Shown piece after piece: positions 1 to 7,823 of a DNA stretch of 64,000 nucleotides. The position numbers and the translations under genes are program-made. This DNA is from Algoriphagus sp. TR-M9 (GTDB lineage: Bacteria; Bacteroidota; Bacteroidia; Cytophagales; Cyclobacteriaceae): positions 712,501 through 776,500 of the forward strand of contig NZ_CP115160.1 of assembly GCF_027594545.1 (NCBI RefSeq), read 5' to 3'. Position 1 is the stretch's first letter; every line of letters starts with the position of its first letter. The notes beneath the pieces were generated by a model. The model was not told the origin of the DNA. It worked only from the letters and a program-made list of their open reading frames with translations, and ran no database searches.

Positions 1-1078
1 TCACATCACCTACCAAAAATACATCCATATAAGGTCTCAGCCCATTGATGATTAATTCTGAGGCAGAGGCTGTACGCGAAGAGGTGATGATATAAACTCT
101 ATTTCCTTCTAAGGTTGCACCCAGATTTTCAGCTTTGGTTTTAAATGCGGTTTGGACATTACTCAACTCAGGAATATTGGTAGAAATAAAGTCATTGTAT
201 TTGGTCTTCGAAAATATGTCCTCGTCGGTCACGGCTGGGGCAATTAAGCTTGCCATATTTACCGCGGAGCTCACGAGTCCTCCACCGTTGTAGCGGAAGT
301 CTACGATGAGGTGATTGATTTGTTGGGCCTTGAATGAGGCGAAAGCTGCATCTAGTTCATTGTCAAAGGCTTTGTCGCCGTTGCCAGCATCCGGCGCAAA
401 GAAATTATAAATCACATACCCGATTTTTTCTGAGTCCACATTGAATACGGTATCCAGAAATATGGGGTTTTCGGACAACTGTACAGGAGTCAGCGAGATG
501 TCGGCTTGGGCCTGATACCCACCTTCACTCTCATTAAATCTGATGTATGAAATAGTGTGGGTAGATTCTGTCCGTCCAAGTACTGTTCTGTAATTGTCTA
601 TATTCATGACGGTCCCGTTGATAGCTGTAATCACGTCTCCTCTGCGTAAACCTTCCGTAGCAGCTGGACTGTTTTTCTTTACATAGGATATTTCTGCTAC
701 TACATCGTCGCTGGTGGAGGAGGCTCTATACAGGGTGTATTCATAGCCTGCATCCAGGGAAATACCGCTTAGGTTATTGATCAACTCCTGGTAGTCTGGA
801 TATATGGCAGAAAACCTATCGGTAGGTCGAAACAGTAATGATTCATAATAGTCTTCAGGTTCAGAAGTCGCAGCGATTGGAGTTCTCATGTTTTCATTCC
901 AATAGTAGACTTCATTCATGACAGCTCGAATCCAACCGTTTATTTCTGTTTCCAGGGTGTTTTCCGGAACTACCGGCGGCTCTACTACAGGATCCATTTC
1001 ATCGTCCTTGTCACAGCTCCACAGCAATCCGCTCAGAATTACATAGAAGCAAGCCTTTAAGATTTGGTTAGATTTCAT
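1..1078 (-). CDS. S41 family peptidase, lipoprotein (3' end outside window)
   Basis: Start ATG at 1078; the frame stays open to the window edge, giving about 359 residues without a stop. The N-terminus is a lipoprotein signal (hydrophobic stretch ending LLWSC, then DKDDE), so the protein is probably anchored in the cell envelope. A PDZ-like segment follows (GLRRGDVITAING, about residues 140-155), then the C-terminal-processing-protease core with DFRYNGGG and the nucleophile region TSSRTASASELIINGL near the cut end. These are features of S41/tail-specific proteases. It resembles the lipoprotein at 19614-20933 in layout and motifs, so the two are probably paralogues. The substrate is unknown. 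Confidence 0.9.
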   Translation of the reverse strand, partial: MKSNQILKACFYVILSGLLWSCDKDDEMDPVVEPPVVPENTLETEINGWIRAVMNEVYYWNENMRTPIAATSEPEDYYESLLFRPTDRFSAIYPDYQELINNLSGISLDAGYEYTLYRASSTSDDVVAEISYVKKNSPAATEGLRRGDVITAINGTVMNIDNYRTVLGRTESTHTISYIRFNESEGGYQAQADISLTPVQLSENPIFLDTVFNVDSEKIGYVIYNFFAPDAGNGDKAFDNELDAAFASFKAQQINHLIVDFRYNGGGLVSSAVNMASLIAPAVTDEDIFSKTKYNDFISTNIPELSNVQTAFKTKAENLGATLEGNRVYIITSSRTASASELIINGLRPYMDVFLVGDV

Positions 1079-1140
1079 ATTTGGGAAATTTGGATGATTG
1101 TAAGCACGGTATTCAAACGCCTACGGATATGCTTATGTTT

Positions 1141-1851
1141 TCAATAAGTAGAACCATAAGAGACGTCATGTGTTTGACTGTCTTTAAGTTCTCCGTTTTC
1201 ACATTTCAATACTCTATAAGGGTACTTACGAAGTAAATCATAATTATGGGTTGCCATTAATATAGCAGTTCCTTTTTTATTTATTTCCTGGAAGAGCTTA
1301 AAAATTCCATCCGCTACGTCTGGATCTAAGTTTCCGGTAGGCTCATCGGCAAGCAAAATGGATGGTTCATTCAGCAAAGCCCTGGCGATCACCACTCGCT
1401 GCTGCTCTCCTCCGGAAAGCTGGTGAGGCATTTTGCTGGATGCGTTGTTCAGTCCCACCAGCAGCAGTACTTCTGCCATTCTAGCATTTATTTTTGCTTT
1501 GTCTTTCCAGCCTGTGGCCCGCATGACAAAGGCTAGGTTCTCAGCTACTGAGCGGTCATTAAAAAGTTGGAAATCCTGAAAAATAATCCCGATTTTTCTT
1601 CTCAGGTAGGGGACATCTTTTGTTTTGATGTTTTCTAAATTAAAGCCGGCCACTTCTGCACTCCCGCTTCTCAGTTCCAAGTCTGCATAGAGGGTCTTGA
1701 GCAAGGAACTTTTGCCGGAGCCGGTTCTACCGATCAAAAAGACAAATTCATGCTGCTCCACCGAGAAGTTGACATTGGAGAGTATAGGGTCGACTCCTTG
1801 AAATATGGTAGCCTGGTTGACCTGCAATACGGGTTGAGTACTGAAATCCAT
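1141..1851 (-). CDS. ftsE: Cell division ATP-binding protein FtsE
   Basis: 236-residue ABC ATPase. Walker A GRTGSGKS is at residues 41-48, the Q-loop at FQDFQLF (91-97), the signature LSGGEQQRV from 145 and Walker B ILLADEP from 165, followed by a switch His in ATHNYD. Length and the GRTGSGKSSLLKTLY wording fit FtsE, which works with the membrane protein FtsX to control peptidoglycan hydrolysis at the septum. FtsX is not adjacent here. The gene lies 2 bp downstream of a 67-residue gene, so they are co-transcribed. Another LolD/MacB-like exporter ATPase is the alternative, judged less likely because no permease is nearby. Confidence 0.85.
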   Translation of the reverse strand: MDFSTQPVLQVNQATIFQGVDPILSNVNFSVEQHEFVFLIGRTGSGKSSLLKTLYADLELRSGSAEVAGFNLENIKTKDVPYLRRKIGIIFQDFQLFNDRSVAENLAFVMRATGWKDKAKINARMAEVLLLVGLNNASSKMPHQLSGGEQQRVVIARALLNEPSILLADEPTGNLDPDVADGIFKLFQEINKKGTAILMATHNYDLLRKYPYRVLKCENGELKDSQTHDVSYGSTY

Positions 1852-1853
1852 TC

Positions 1854-2057
1854 TTATAATTCTAGTTTTTGCAATTTTCCAAAAGGTAGTTCTTTGATCA
1901 ACGCTTCCAGCTCGTCTTCCTTTCCTCCCAGTCCGAATTTTTCTATTTTCTTTAAAGGCCTGTCTGCTCTGAAGTAGGCAACCAGCACAAAGTTTTCATC
2001 CCGGATCTGGATGTAATCTGGAATTTTAGCTTTGCCTTTTACTTTGATGATATACAT
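1854..2057 (-). CDS. Conserved hypothetical protein, 67 aa
   Basis: Small basic protein beginning MYIIKVKGKAKIPDYIQIRDENF, with beta-strand-like alternation and a charged C-terminus. No signal peptide or membrane segment is visible. Its stop is 2 bp before the ftsE start, and a terminator-like hairpin separates it from the aldolase upstream, so it probably opens the ftsE transcription unit. I do not recognise a family. The tight spacing to ftsE and non-random composition support a real gene. Confidence 0.7.
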   Translation of the reverse strand: MYIIKVKGKAKIPDYIQIRDENFVLVAYFRADRPLKKIEKFGLGGKEDELEALIKELPFGKLQKLEL

Positions 2058-2070
2058 AAGGGAAATTGAA

Positions 2071-2096
2071 AAAAGACCGACAATTGCCGGTCTTTT
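2071..2096 (-). terminator. Rho-independent terminator of fsa
   Basis: Nine-base arms AAAAGACCG (2071-2079) and CGGTCTTTT (2088-2096) form a hairpin; read on the minus strand it is followed by a run of T. It sits just after the fsa stop at 2103. Confidence 0.75.
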
Positions 2097-2102
2097 GTGT
2101 GA

Positions 2103-2762
2103 TTATTTTCCAGCAGCTTTTGCATGGTCTGCCAAAAATGTTGCCAAACCGGAGTCTGTAAGTGGATGTTTGAGCAAGCTGGTGATTACCTTCAATGGGC
2201 AGGTCACTACATCTGCTCCCACTTCAGCACATTTCAGCAGGTGCATGCTGTGTCTTACCGAGGCAGCCAATACTTCGGTTTCGAAGCCGTAGTTTCCATA
2301 AATATGCACGATCTGACTGATCAGCTCCATGCCGTCATAGGAAATATCATCCAGTCTTCCGATGAATGGGGATACATAGGATGCTCCAGCTTTGGCGGCC
2401 AATAGCGCCTGGCCTGCAGAGAAGATTAGGGTGCAGTTGGTACGGATTCCTTCGCTATTGAAGTATTTCAAAGCCTTTACTCCGTCCTTGATCATTGGGA
2501 TTTTTACCACAATTTTATCATCGATTTTTGCAAGCTCCTTACCCTCCTTGATCATTCCTTCAAAATCCGTGGAGATCACTTCTGCACTGACTTTGTCATC
2601 TACTATGTCGCAGATGGCTTTGTAGTGTGCTCTTACATTTTCGTCACCGCTTATGCCCTCTTTGGCCATTAACGATGGGTTAGTAGTTACACCGTCTAGT
2701 ACACCCAGGTCATAGGCTTCCTGGATATCATTGAGATTGGCGGTGTCAATAAAGAATTTCAT
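2103..2762 (-). CDS. fsa: Fructose-6-phosphate aldolase / small transaldolase
   Basis: 219 residues, the length of the TalC/MipB/FSA subfamily of class I aldolases. It starts [13 protein letters not shown], with [11 protein letters not shown] near residue 27, and contains the Schiff-base lysine in VVKIPM (about residue 86) and the [10 protein letters not shown] strand. The enzyme either transfers dihydroxyacetone units between sugar phosphates (transaldolase) or cleaves fructose 6-phosphate; sequence alone does not settle which. A -7 promoter element TAACTTTG (minus strand, positions 2789-2796) lies 27 bp upstream of the start, and a terminator follows the stop, so it is probably monocistronic. 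Confidence 0.88.
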   Translation of the reverse strand: MKFFIDTANLNDIQEAYDLGVLDGVTTNPSLMAKEGISGDENVRAHYKAICDIVDDKVSAEVISTDFEGMIKEGKELAKIDDKIVVKIPMIKDGVKALKYFNSEGIRTNCTLIFSAGQALLAAKAGASYVSPFIGRLDDISYDGMELISQIVHIYGNYGFETEVLAASVRHSMHLLKCAEVGADVVTCPLKVITSLLKHPLTDSGLATFLADHAKAAGK

Positions 2763-2859
2763 GGTTTAATGAGTTTGATTATTCCGAACAAAGTTAGAAG
2801 ATAAATCAGGATATGGAATCGATGATCCGCCCTTATGAAAAAAAATGGGCAAAAAAAAA

Positions 2860-2938
2860 GCGGCATCGCACCGCTACAACCGTCTACCCTTGCTTCCTTC
2901 CGGACCTGGGGGATTCAACAGGAGCTGGTCGTGCCGCC
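2860..2938 (-). ncRNA. ffs: Small bacterial SRP RNA (4.5S-like)
   Basis: On the minus strand the segment carries the hallmark SRP apical domain around AGGTCCGGAAGGAAGCA (near 2891-2907). The ends GCGGCA (2860-2865) and TGCCGC (2932-2937) pair to close the hairpin. A run of nine A on the plus strand (2851-2859) reads as a T tract at the RNA 3' end, a natural terminator. It is the RNA partner of Ffh in co-translational membrane targeting. Ends are estimated from the closing stem. Confidence 0.93.
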
Positions 2939-3059
2939 GGCGCAAAGGTAAGGAGAAATTAATTTATTACAATAATCTTGGTCAGGATTGCCTGATCATC
3001 TGCTTTTGTCACTGAGTGTGAGGTGAATTAATTTCAAATTCAAGATTTGAAATTTCGGA

Positions 3060-3290
3060 TTACTTGGTTTTCGCCAGGTGAAGTTGGAATTCCAGCACAT
3101 TGCAGTGGATGAAGTCATCCTCGGCCAGATCCTCAAATATCTCCTCGTCAAATTCCATTTCCGTTTTTTCTATTTTCCCATCCGGGTGTACGATCAGTTC
3201 TATCCCTGTGAAAGTATCGGGGTTGACCTGTACCAATACCTGGTAATCCTCAAAAACCCGCTTGAAATATTGTGAAAATGCTTTGGCCAT
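3060..3290 (-). CDS. Conserved hypothetical protein, 76 aa
   Basis: Acidic cytoplasmic protein starting MAKAFSQYFKRVFEDYQVLVQV, with a highly acidic middle (EMEFDEEIFEDLAEDD) and no signal or membrane segment. A consensus -7 element TACATTTG is on the minus strand at 3302-3309, 12 bp upstream of the start, which supports expression and the chosen start. The family is not recognised. Confidence 0.72.
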   Translation of the reverse strand: MAKAFSQYFKRVFEDYQVLVQVNPDTFTGIELIVHPDGKIEKTEMEFDEEIFEDLAEDDFIHCNVLEFQLHLAKTK

Positions 3291-3317
3291 AACTTTTGGT
3301 ACAAATGTAGCAAATCA

Positions 3318-3869
3318 TCAATTGCCCTGATAAGTGCTGGTATTGAGGGATGAAAAATTCTGGTAGATTTCCTCTGTTGGTGTTTGGGTGGTTTTGATTC
3401 TGTCAAACACATAATAGGCTTGAAGGATTAAGTCCTTCTCGTTGTAGGTTTTTGTAGGGGATATTCCCTGATTTTCCACTTTGAACAAGGTGCCGTAGGG
3501 ACCTATGATATCGTAGCCATTGGGATTTTTTTTCCGCTTTACTTTCATGACCTCACCATCTGCAAATACAAATCTGGCGGTGCCAAAAAAGTAACTTCCC
3601 CTTCCCCGGGCTATTAATTCATTGCTTTGACTGTCCACTATTCTCACCTGATGGATGTTCTGAATGTCCTTATTGTAAAATATCCTTACTTTTTCAGCAC
3701 TATGTGTAAAATCCGCATACATAAAACCTTTATCAATTTTCAGGCTTACAGGCGATTCTGACTCGGACTGGTAGGGGATTTCCAGTACAGGCGTACTCCA
3801 GCCGGAGCTGGATTGGGCATAGGAACCCATGGAAATGAGGAATACAGTAATTGTAAGAAGATTTTTCAT
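3318..3869 (-). CDS. Exported protein of unknown function
   Basis: About 183 residues from the preferred start MKNLLTITVFLISMGSYAQ, a clear signal peptide ending at AQ; an ATG three codons upstream (3878) is possible. The mature part is beta-rich, with repeated short strands (GKGFMYADFTHSAEKVRIFY-like and RFVFADGEVMKVKRKK) and no cysteine pair or catalytic motif that I recognise. It is probably periplasmic or secreted. It is divergently oriented from the trp operon, sharing the intergenic region that holds the trp promoter. Confidence 0.75.
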   Translation of the reverse strand: MKNLLTITVFLISMGSYAQSSSGWSTPVLEIPYQSESESPVSLKIDKGFMYADFTHSAEKVRIFYNKDIQNIHQVRIVDSQSNELIARGRGSYFFGTARFVFADGEVMKVKRKKNPNGYDIIGPYGTLFKVENQGISPTKTYNEKDLILQAYYVFDRIKTTQTPTEEIYQNFSSLNTSTYQGN

Positions 3870-3982
3870 ACCGGACATGGTTTAGAACAATCTTTCACGA
3901 ATTTTCGGTTTTTTAGTTTTATCTGTAAACCGATGCCCAAATAGGTTAAGGTGTTTTTTTAGAAAAAAAACAGAAAGGATGC

Positions 3983-4012
3983 TTTGTACTTCAGGATCCC
4001 TTTCTAAATTTG
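3983..4012 (+). promoter_or_regulatory. trp operon promoter (TTTG-N18-TAAATTTG)
   Basis: TTTG at 3983-3986 and TAAATTTG at 4005-4012, separated by 18 nt, match the Bacteroidota housekeeping promoter (TTTG and TAnnTTTG) exactly. The predicted start of transcription is about 4017-4019, so the leader peptide ATG at 4024 would be only 5-7 nt from the 5' end of the RNA. Confidence 0.8.
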
Positions 4013-4023
4013 CTGCCATTCTT

Positions 4024-4086
4024 ATGAAAACAATCGCAAACAAATATTGGTGGTGGCATTCTTACTCTTTCCAAAAGGAAGTTTAG
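4024..4086 (+). CDS. trpL: trp operon leader peptide (three tandem Trp codons)
   Basis: Twenty codons, ATG to TAG, with KYWWWHSY in the middle; the three TGG codons are consecutive at 4048-4056. It lies between the trp promoter and a terminator hairpin in front of trpE. Its last codons and stop form one strand of the antiterminator (4077-4092), so ribosome position on this peptide decides which hairpin forms. A short helix between 4068-4072 and 4077-4081 could sequester the antiterminator strand when the leader is not translated. The peptide itself is probably not functional. Confidence 0.88.
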   Translation: MKTIANKYWWWHSYSFQKEV

Positions 4087-4144
4087 AAAGCCCCTGCATT
4101 TTATTTTGCATTACGATATAGTATAAAAGGCTTACTGGATTTCC
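4077..4144 (+). promoter_or_regulatory. trp antiterminator helix
   Basis: GGAAGTTTAGAAAGCC (4077-4092) can pair with GGCTTACTGGATTTCC (4129-4144) along all 16 positions with one mismatch (A4087-A4134) and three G-U pairs. The second strand is also the left arm and loop of the terminator, so the two structures exclude each other. A ribosome stalled on the Trp codons (4048-4056) leaves the first strand free; one at the stop codon (4084) covers it. Confidence 0.82.
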
Positions 4145-4158
4145 GGTAAGCCTTTTTT
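4125..4158 (+). terminator. trp attenuator terminator
   Basis: AAAAGGCTTAC (4125-4135) pairs perfectly with GTAAGCCTTTT (4146-4156); the stem can extend inwards through 4136-4139 with 4142-4145. A run of T at 4153-4158 follows. It ends 20 bp before the trpE ATG, a position that makes sense only for an attenuator, since no other gene ends here. Confidence 0.88.
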
Positions 4159-4177
4159 CATGAAAAATTAACCACAA

Positions 4178-5590
4178 ATGACTCAAATAAAATTTCCCAT
4201 TCTCACTACCTATCGGAAGCGACTGGCAGACACCATCACGCCAGTGAGTATTTATTTGCAGATCAGAGATCGATTTGCCAATCCCATCCTTTTGGAAAGT
4301 TCGGACTATCACGGACAGGAAAACAGTTACTCTTACATCTGTTTTAATCCCTTGGCTACTTTTTCATTCAACGCCGGGAAGGTGGTCGAAAGCCTGCCAT
4401 CTGGCAAAAAAGAAAGCTATGAGGTGAGTTCTGAGCAGAAGCTTATGCAGTGTTTACGAACTTTTGGGGGGAAGTTTGACGTAGCACCGGACCATTTCAA
4501 ATTCAGTACCAATGGGCTTTTCGGATATATCCAATACGATACCGTGGCCTATTTTGAAGATATCAAGCTGCAGAACTCCAAACCCAATGAGGTGCCGATG
4601 ATGCAATACTCGGTTTACCAAAATGTCATCGTGGTGGACCATTACAAAAACGAGCTCCATCTATTAGAGCACAGGGTGGCAGGTGCCGAAAATCCCGAGA
4701 TGATGCCCGAAATCGAGCGTTTGCTGAACAACAAGAACATTCCCAGTTATTCTTTTCAGCGGGTAGGAGAGGAAGAGTCAAATTACACGGACGAGGAGTT
4801 TTTGAAGATTCTGAATCAGGGTCGTGAGCATTGCTTCAAGGGAGATGTGTTTCAGATTGTACTTTCCCGTAGGTTTAGTACCGGTTTTAAGGGGGATGAA
4901 TTTAACGTATATAGGGCGCTGAGATCAGTGAATCCTTCCCCGTACCTCTTTTATTTTGACTACGGTTCATTTAAGGTGTTTGGTAGCTCTCCGGAGGCGC
5001 AGATTGTGGTAAAGGACAAAAAGGCAACCATTTACCCTATTGCCGGGACATTTCGCAGAACTGGAAATGACCAAGAAGATGCCAAATTGGCAAGAAAACT
5101 CTACGATGATCCTAAAGAAAACTCAGAGCACGTGATGCTGGTGGATCTGGCCAGAAATGACCTGAGCAGATCATCCGAAAAAGTCAATGTGGATGTTTTT
5201 AAGGAAATCCAATATTACTCGCATGTGATCCATTTGGTTTCCAAAGTTACCGGTGAATTGCCCGAAGGTACCAACCCGCTGCAATTGGTAGCGGATACAT
5301 TTCCGGCAGGTACACTCTCGGGGGCTCCGAAATATAGAGCGATGGAGTTAATAGATGAATTGGAAAATGTATCCAGACAATTTTATGGTGGGGCGATTGG
5401 CTACCTGGGTTTCAATGGGGATTTTAATCACGCTATTTTGATCCGCTCCTTCGTGTCCGAAAACAATCAACTTCGATTCCAGGCAGGCGCTGGAGTTGTG
5501 GCCAAATCTACCATTCCTTCCGAACTACAGGAAGTCTCCAATAAGCTGGAAGCGCTGAGAGTCGCGCTAAGGGCAGCGGAAAACATTTAG
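4178..5590 (+). CDS. trpE: Anthranilate synthase component I
   Basis: 470 residues. The enzyme makes anthranilate from chorismate with ammonia supplied by TrpG. The N-terminal LLESS motif (residues 38-42) is the tryptophan-binding feedback site of TrpE. The C-terminal chorismate-utilising domain shows FRRTGNDQEDAKLARKL, HVMLVDLARND and GTLSGAPKYRAMELIDELE. It is the first structural gene after the attenuator, so it appears controlled both by feedback inhibition and by attenuation. The related PabB is excluded by the leader, the LLESS site and the operon. Confidence 0.97.
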   Translation: MTQIKFPILTTYRKRLADTITPVSIYLQIRDRFANPILLESSDYHGQENSYSYICFNPLATFSFNAGKVVESLPSGKKESYEVSSEQKLMQCLRTFGGKFDVAPDHFKFSTNGLFGYIQYDTVAYFEDIKLQNSKPNEVPMMQYSVYQNVIVVDHYKNELHLLEHRVAGAENPEMMPEIERLLNNKNIPSYSFQRVGEEESNYTDEEFLKILNQGREHCFKGDVFQIVLSRRFSTGFKGDEFNVYRALRSVNPSPYLFYFDYGSFKVFGSSPEAQIVVKDKKATIYPIAGTFRRTGNDQEDAKLARKLYDDPKENSEHVMLVDLARNDLSRSSEKVNVDVFKEIQYYSHVIHLVSKVTGELPEGTNPLQLVADTFPAGTLSGAPKYRAMELIDELENVSRQFYGGAIGYLGFNGDFNHAILIRSFVSENNQLRFQAGAGVVAKSTIPSELQEVSNKLEALRVALRAAENI

Positions 5591-5616
5591 TTTTAAAGGG
5601 GTAAGGTTATAAAGTT

Positions 5617-6084
5617 ATGACAGCAAAAAGTTTTGAGGAACTTAGGATATGGCAAAAGGCTATTAAAATTGGTGATGATGTTTATCAGTTGACTGATTTA
5701 CCACCTTTAAAAAATGATTATAAATCAAGAAATCAATTAATTGGAGCGCTTGTGTCGATCTCAAATAATATCGCTAAAGGTTTTGAATACAATAGTAGAG
5801 TTCATTTATGAAATTCCTCTACTACGCGAAAGGATCGGCAGGAGAGGTGAGAAATCAACTTGCTCTGTTGGCAAAAGAAGGAAGAGTTAAACAAGATCAA
5901 TATGAAATCAAGCATGACCCGAAGCGACACACAGAGGGATGATTATAATTCATGCGAAGATTCCATGTGACCTTAAAAAAAATTATAAACACATGAAAAA
6001 TTACATTCTGAATTGTTATCACTTTCAGCCCAAATAAAATCTTTGATTAATTATTTACATAGTAGAAAAGTTGATAGGAAGTAA
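5617..6084 (+). pseudogene. Decayed four-helix-bundle (S23/IVS-type) protein gene
   Basis: Frame 1 from ATG 5617 gives FEELRIWQKAIKI and ALVSISNNIAKGFEYNS, the start of the 23S-rRNA-intervening-sequence/four-helix-bundle family. It then runs to an early stop at about 5811. The next conserved block, FMKFLYYAKGSAGEVRNQL, continues in another frame from about 5799 to the stop at 5942. The typical C-terminus, LSLSAQIKSLINYLHSRK, is back in the first frame, ending TAA at 6082-6084. At least two frameshifts and damage around 5943-5990 make it non-functional. It sits alone between trpE and trpG, where it probably arrived as a late insertion. Confidence 0.85.
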
Positions 6085-6142
6085 CCTTACCTCTTTTCAA
6101 CCATTCAACTTTAAAACTATACTTAAAATTAAAACAAAAAAG

Positions 6143-6709
6143 ATGAGAATCTTAGTCTTAGATAATTACGACTCCTTCACCTATAATCTGGTCTACATTG
6201 TGAGGCAGCTGGGGTATGGGGCGCAGATGGATGTGTACCGAAATGATAAAATCAGTTTGGAAGATGTGGAGCTGTACGATAAAATCATCCTTTCTCCAGG
6301 TCCCGGTGTGCCAAAGGATGCAGGCATTATGCCGGACTTATTGAAAAAATACGCGGCGAGCAAGTCCATTCTTGGAGTTTGCCTAGGACATCAGGCGATC
6401 GGAGAAGCTTTTGGTTCAGGATTGACCAATCTTTCCGAGGTACTGCATGGAGTGGCTTCCACGGTAAAAGTACAGGCTGACTTGCTTTTCAAGGAGCTTC
6501 CCGATACTTTTAATATCGGCAGATATCACTCTTGGGTGATCAACGAAAATACCCTTTCCCCCGATTTGGAAGTGATTGCCCGTACCGCTGACCAGCAAAT
6601 CATGGCTGTGCGTCACAAGGAATTTGATGTCAGGGGAGTTCAGTTTCACCCCGAAAGCATACTAACTGAAAACGGCGTGCAGCTGATCAAAAACTGGCTG
6701 GAAAGTTAA
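6143..6709 (+). CDS. trpG: Anthranilate synthase component II (glutamine amidotransferase)
   Basis: 188 residues from ATG 6143 (MRILVLDNYDSFTYN, the normal TrpG/PabA start). An in-frame ATG at 6071 would add 24 residues that read through pseudogene debris. The nucleophile Cys80 lies in GVCLGHQAIGEAFG, and the His-Glu pair is in QFHPES near the end; LSPGPG (about 50-55) forms the oxyanion region. It supplies ammonia from glutamine to TrpE. It may also serve PabB, as in bacteria with a single amphibolic TrpG, but that cannot be decided here. Confidence 0.95.
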   Translation: MRILVLDNYDSFTYNLVYIVRQLGYGAQMDVYRNDKISLEDVELYDKIILSPGPGVPKDAGIMPDLLKKYAASKSILGVCLGHQAIGEAFGSGLTNLSEVLHGVASTVKVQADLLFKELPDTFNIGRYHSWVINENTLSPDLEVIARTADQQIMAVRHKEFDVRGVQFHPESILTENGVQLIKNWLES

Positions 6710-6739
6710 TAGAGACACTCACCCCACAACACCTATAAA

Positions 6740-7750
6740 ATGAAAGAAATATTAAATCAGCTTATTGAGCATCGCACACTGACCAAGGCGGATGCTAAAG
6801 AAGTTTTGAAGAATATCACGGCCGGAAATTATAACACCAGTCAGATAGCGGCCTTCATGACGGTTTATTTGATGCGTAGCATTACAGTAGATGAGTTGTC
6901 AGGATTTAGGGAGGCCATGCTGGAGCGCTGCATTCCTGTGGATATTGCAGAATATGATGCCATGGATCTTTGCGGGACCGGTGGAGACGGCAAGGACACC
7001 TTTAATATATCTACACTTTCTTCCTTTGTAGTGGCTGGTGCAGGGCAAAATGTAGCCAAACATGGCAATAATGGCGTGTCATCCATTTGCGGTTCGTCTA
7101 ATCTGCTGGCCTACTTTGGCTATCAGTTCAGTAATGACATGGATGAAATCAAGCGCAGTTTGGATGAGGCGGGGATTTGTTTCCTACATGCTCCGCTCTT
7201 TCACCCGGCTATGAAGCATGTGGGCCCCATCCGAAAAGATCTTGGGGTGAAAACCTTCTTCAACATGCTCGGTCCTATGGTGAACCCTAGCTTTCCGAAG
7301 AAGCAATTGGTTGGGGTTTTTAGCCTGGAATTGGCCAGATTATATGGCTACCTCTATCAGGACATGGAGGGCATGTTTTCCATACTTCATGCCCTAGATG
7401 GCTATGATGAAATTTCGCTGACCGGTGATTTTAAGATGATTTCAAATGCAGGAGAAAAAGTGTACAGTCCAGAAAACATTGGGCTTTCTAAGCTCTCTGC
7501 ATCTTCGATCAAAGGTGGGGAAAGCATAGAGGACTCGGCAAAGATTTTTGAAAATATCCTGAAAGGCAAAGGTACCCAGGCACAGAATCAGGTGGTGATC
7601 GCTAATTCTGCCGCTGCGCTCATGACGGCTCGGCAAGAACTAAGCTTCCTAGAGGCGGTGGCCATAGCAGAAGAAATCCTGATGAGCAAAAGAGCCCTAC
7701 AGGTTTTCAACGGTTTAGTTAACCCGAAAACCACAGTTTCATTCCATTAA
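6740..7750 (+). CDS. trpD: Anthranilate phosphoribosyltransferase
   Basis: 336 residues. It transfers the phosphoribosyl group of PRPP to anthranilate. CGTGGDG (residues 78-84) is the PRPP/diphosphate-binding loop, KHGNNGVSS (107-115) is the second conserved loop and VGPIRKDLGVKTFFNMLGPMVNP the anthranilate-side helix. It starts 30 bp after trpG in the same operon and is not fused to TrpG, unlike in enteric bacteria. Confidence 0.96.
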   Translation: MKEILNQLIEHRTLTKADAKEVLKNITAGNYNTSQIAAFMTVYLMRSITVDELSGFREAMLERCIPVDIAEYDAMDLCGTGGDGKDTFNISTLSSFVVAGAGQNVAKHGNNGVSSICGSSNLLAYFGYQFSNDMDEIKRSLDEAGICFLHAPLFHPAMKHVGPIRKDLGVKTFFNMLGPMVNPSFPKKQLVGVFSLELARLYGYLYQDMEGMFSILHALDGYDEISLTGDFKMISNAGEKVYSPENIGLSKLSASSIKGGESIEDSAKIFENILKGKGTQAQNQVVIANSAAALMTARQELSFLEAVAIAEEILMSKRALQVFNGLVNPKTTVSFH

Positions 7751-7823
7751 TCAAAAAGCCGAACGGAACACACATCACCTAAAAGTGAAACTCCAATCAT
7801 CCTAGAAAAGCAATTATATAGCT

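Noticed and set aside
2820..2960. A tRNA or riboswitch between fsa and the 76-aa gene
   Set aside because: The structure and the GGAAGGAAGCA core identify SRP RNA.
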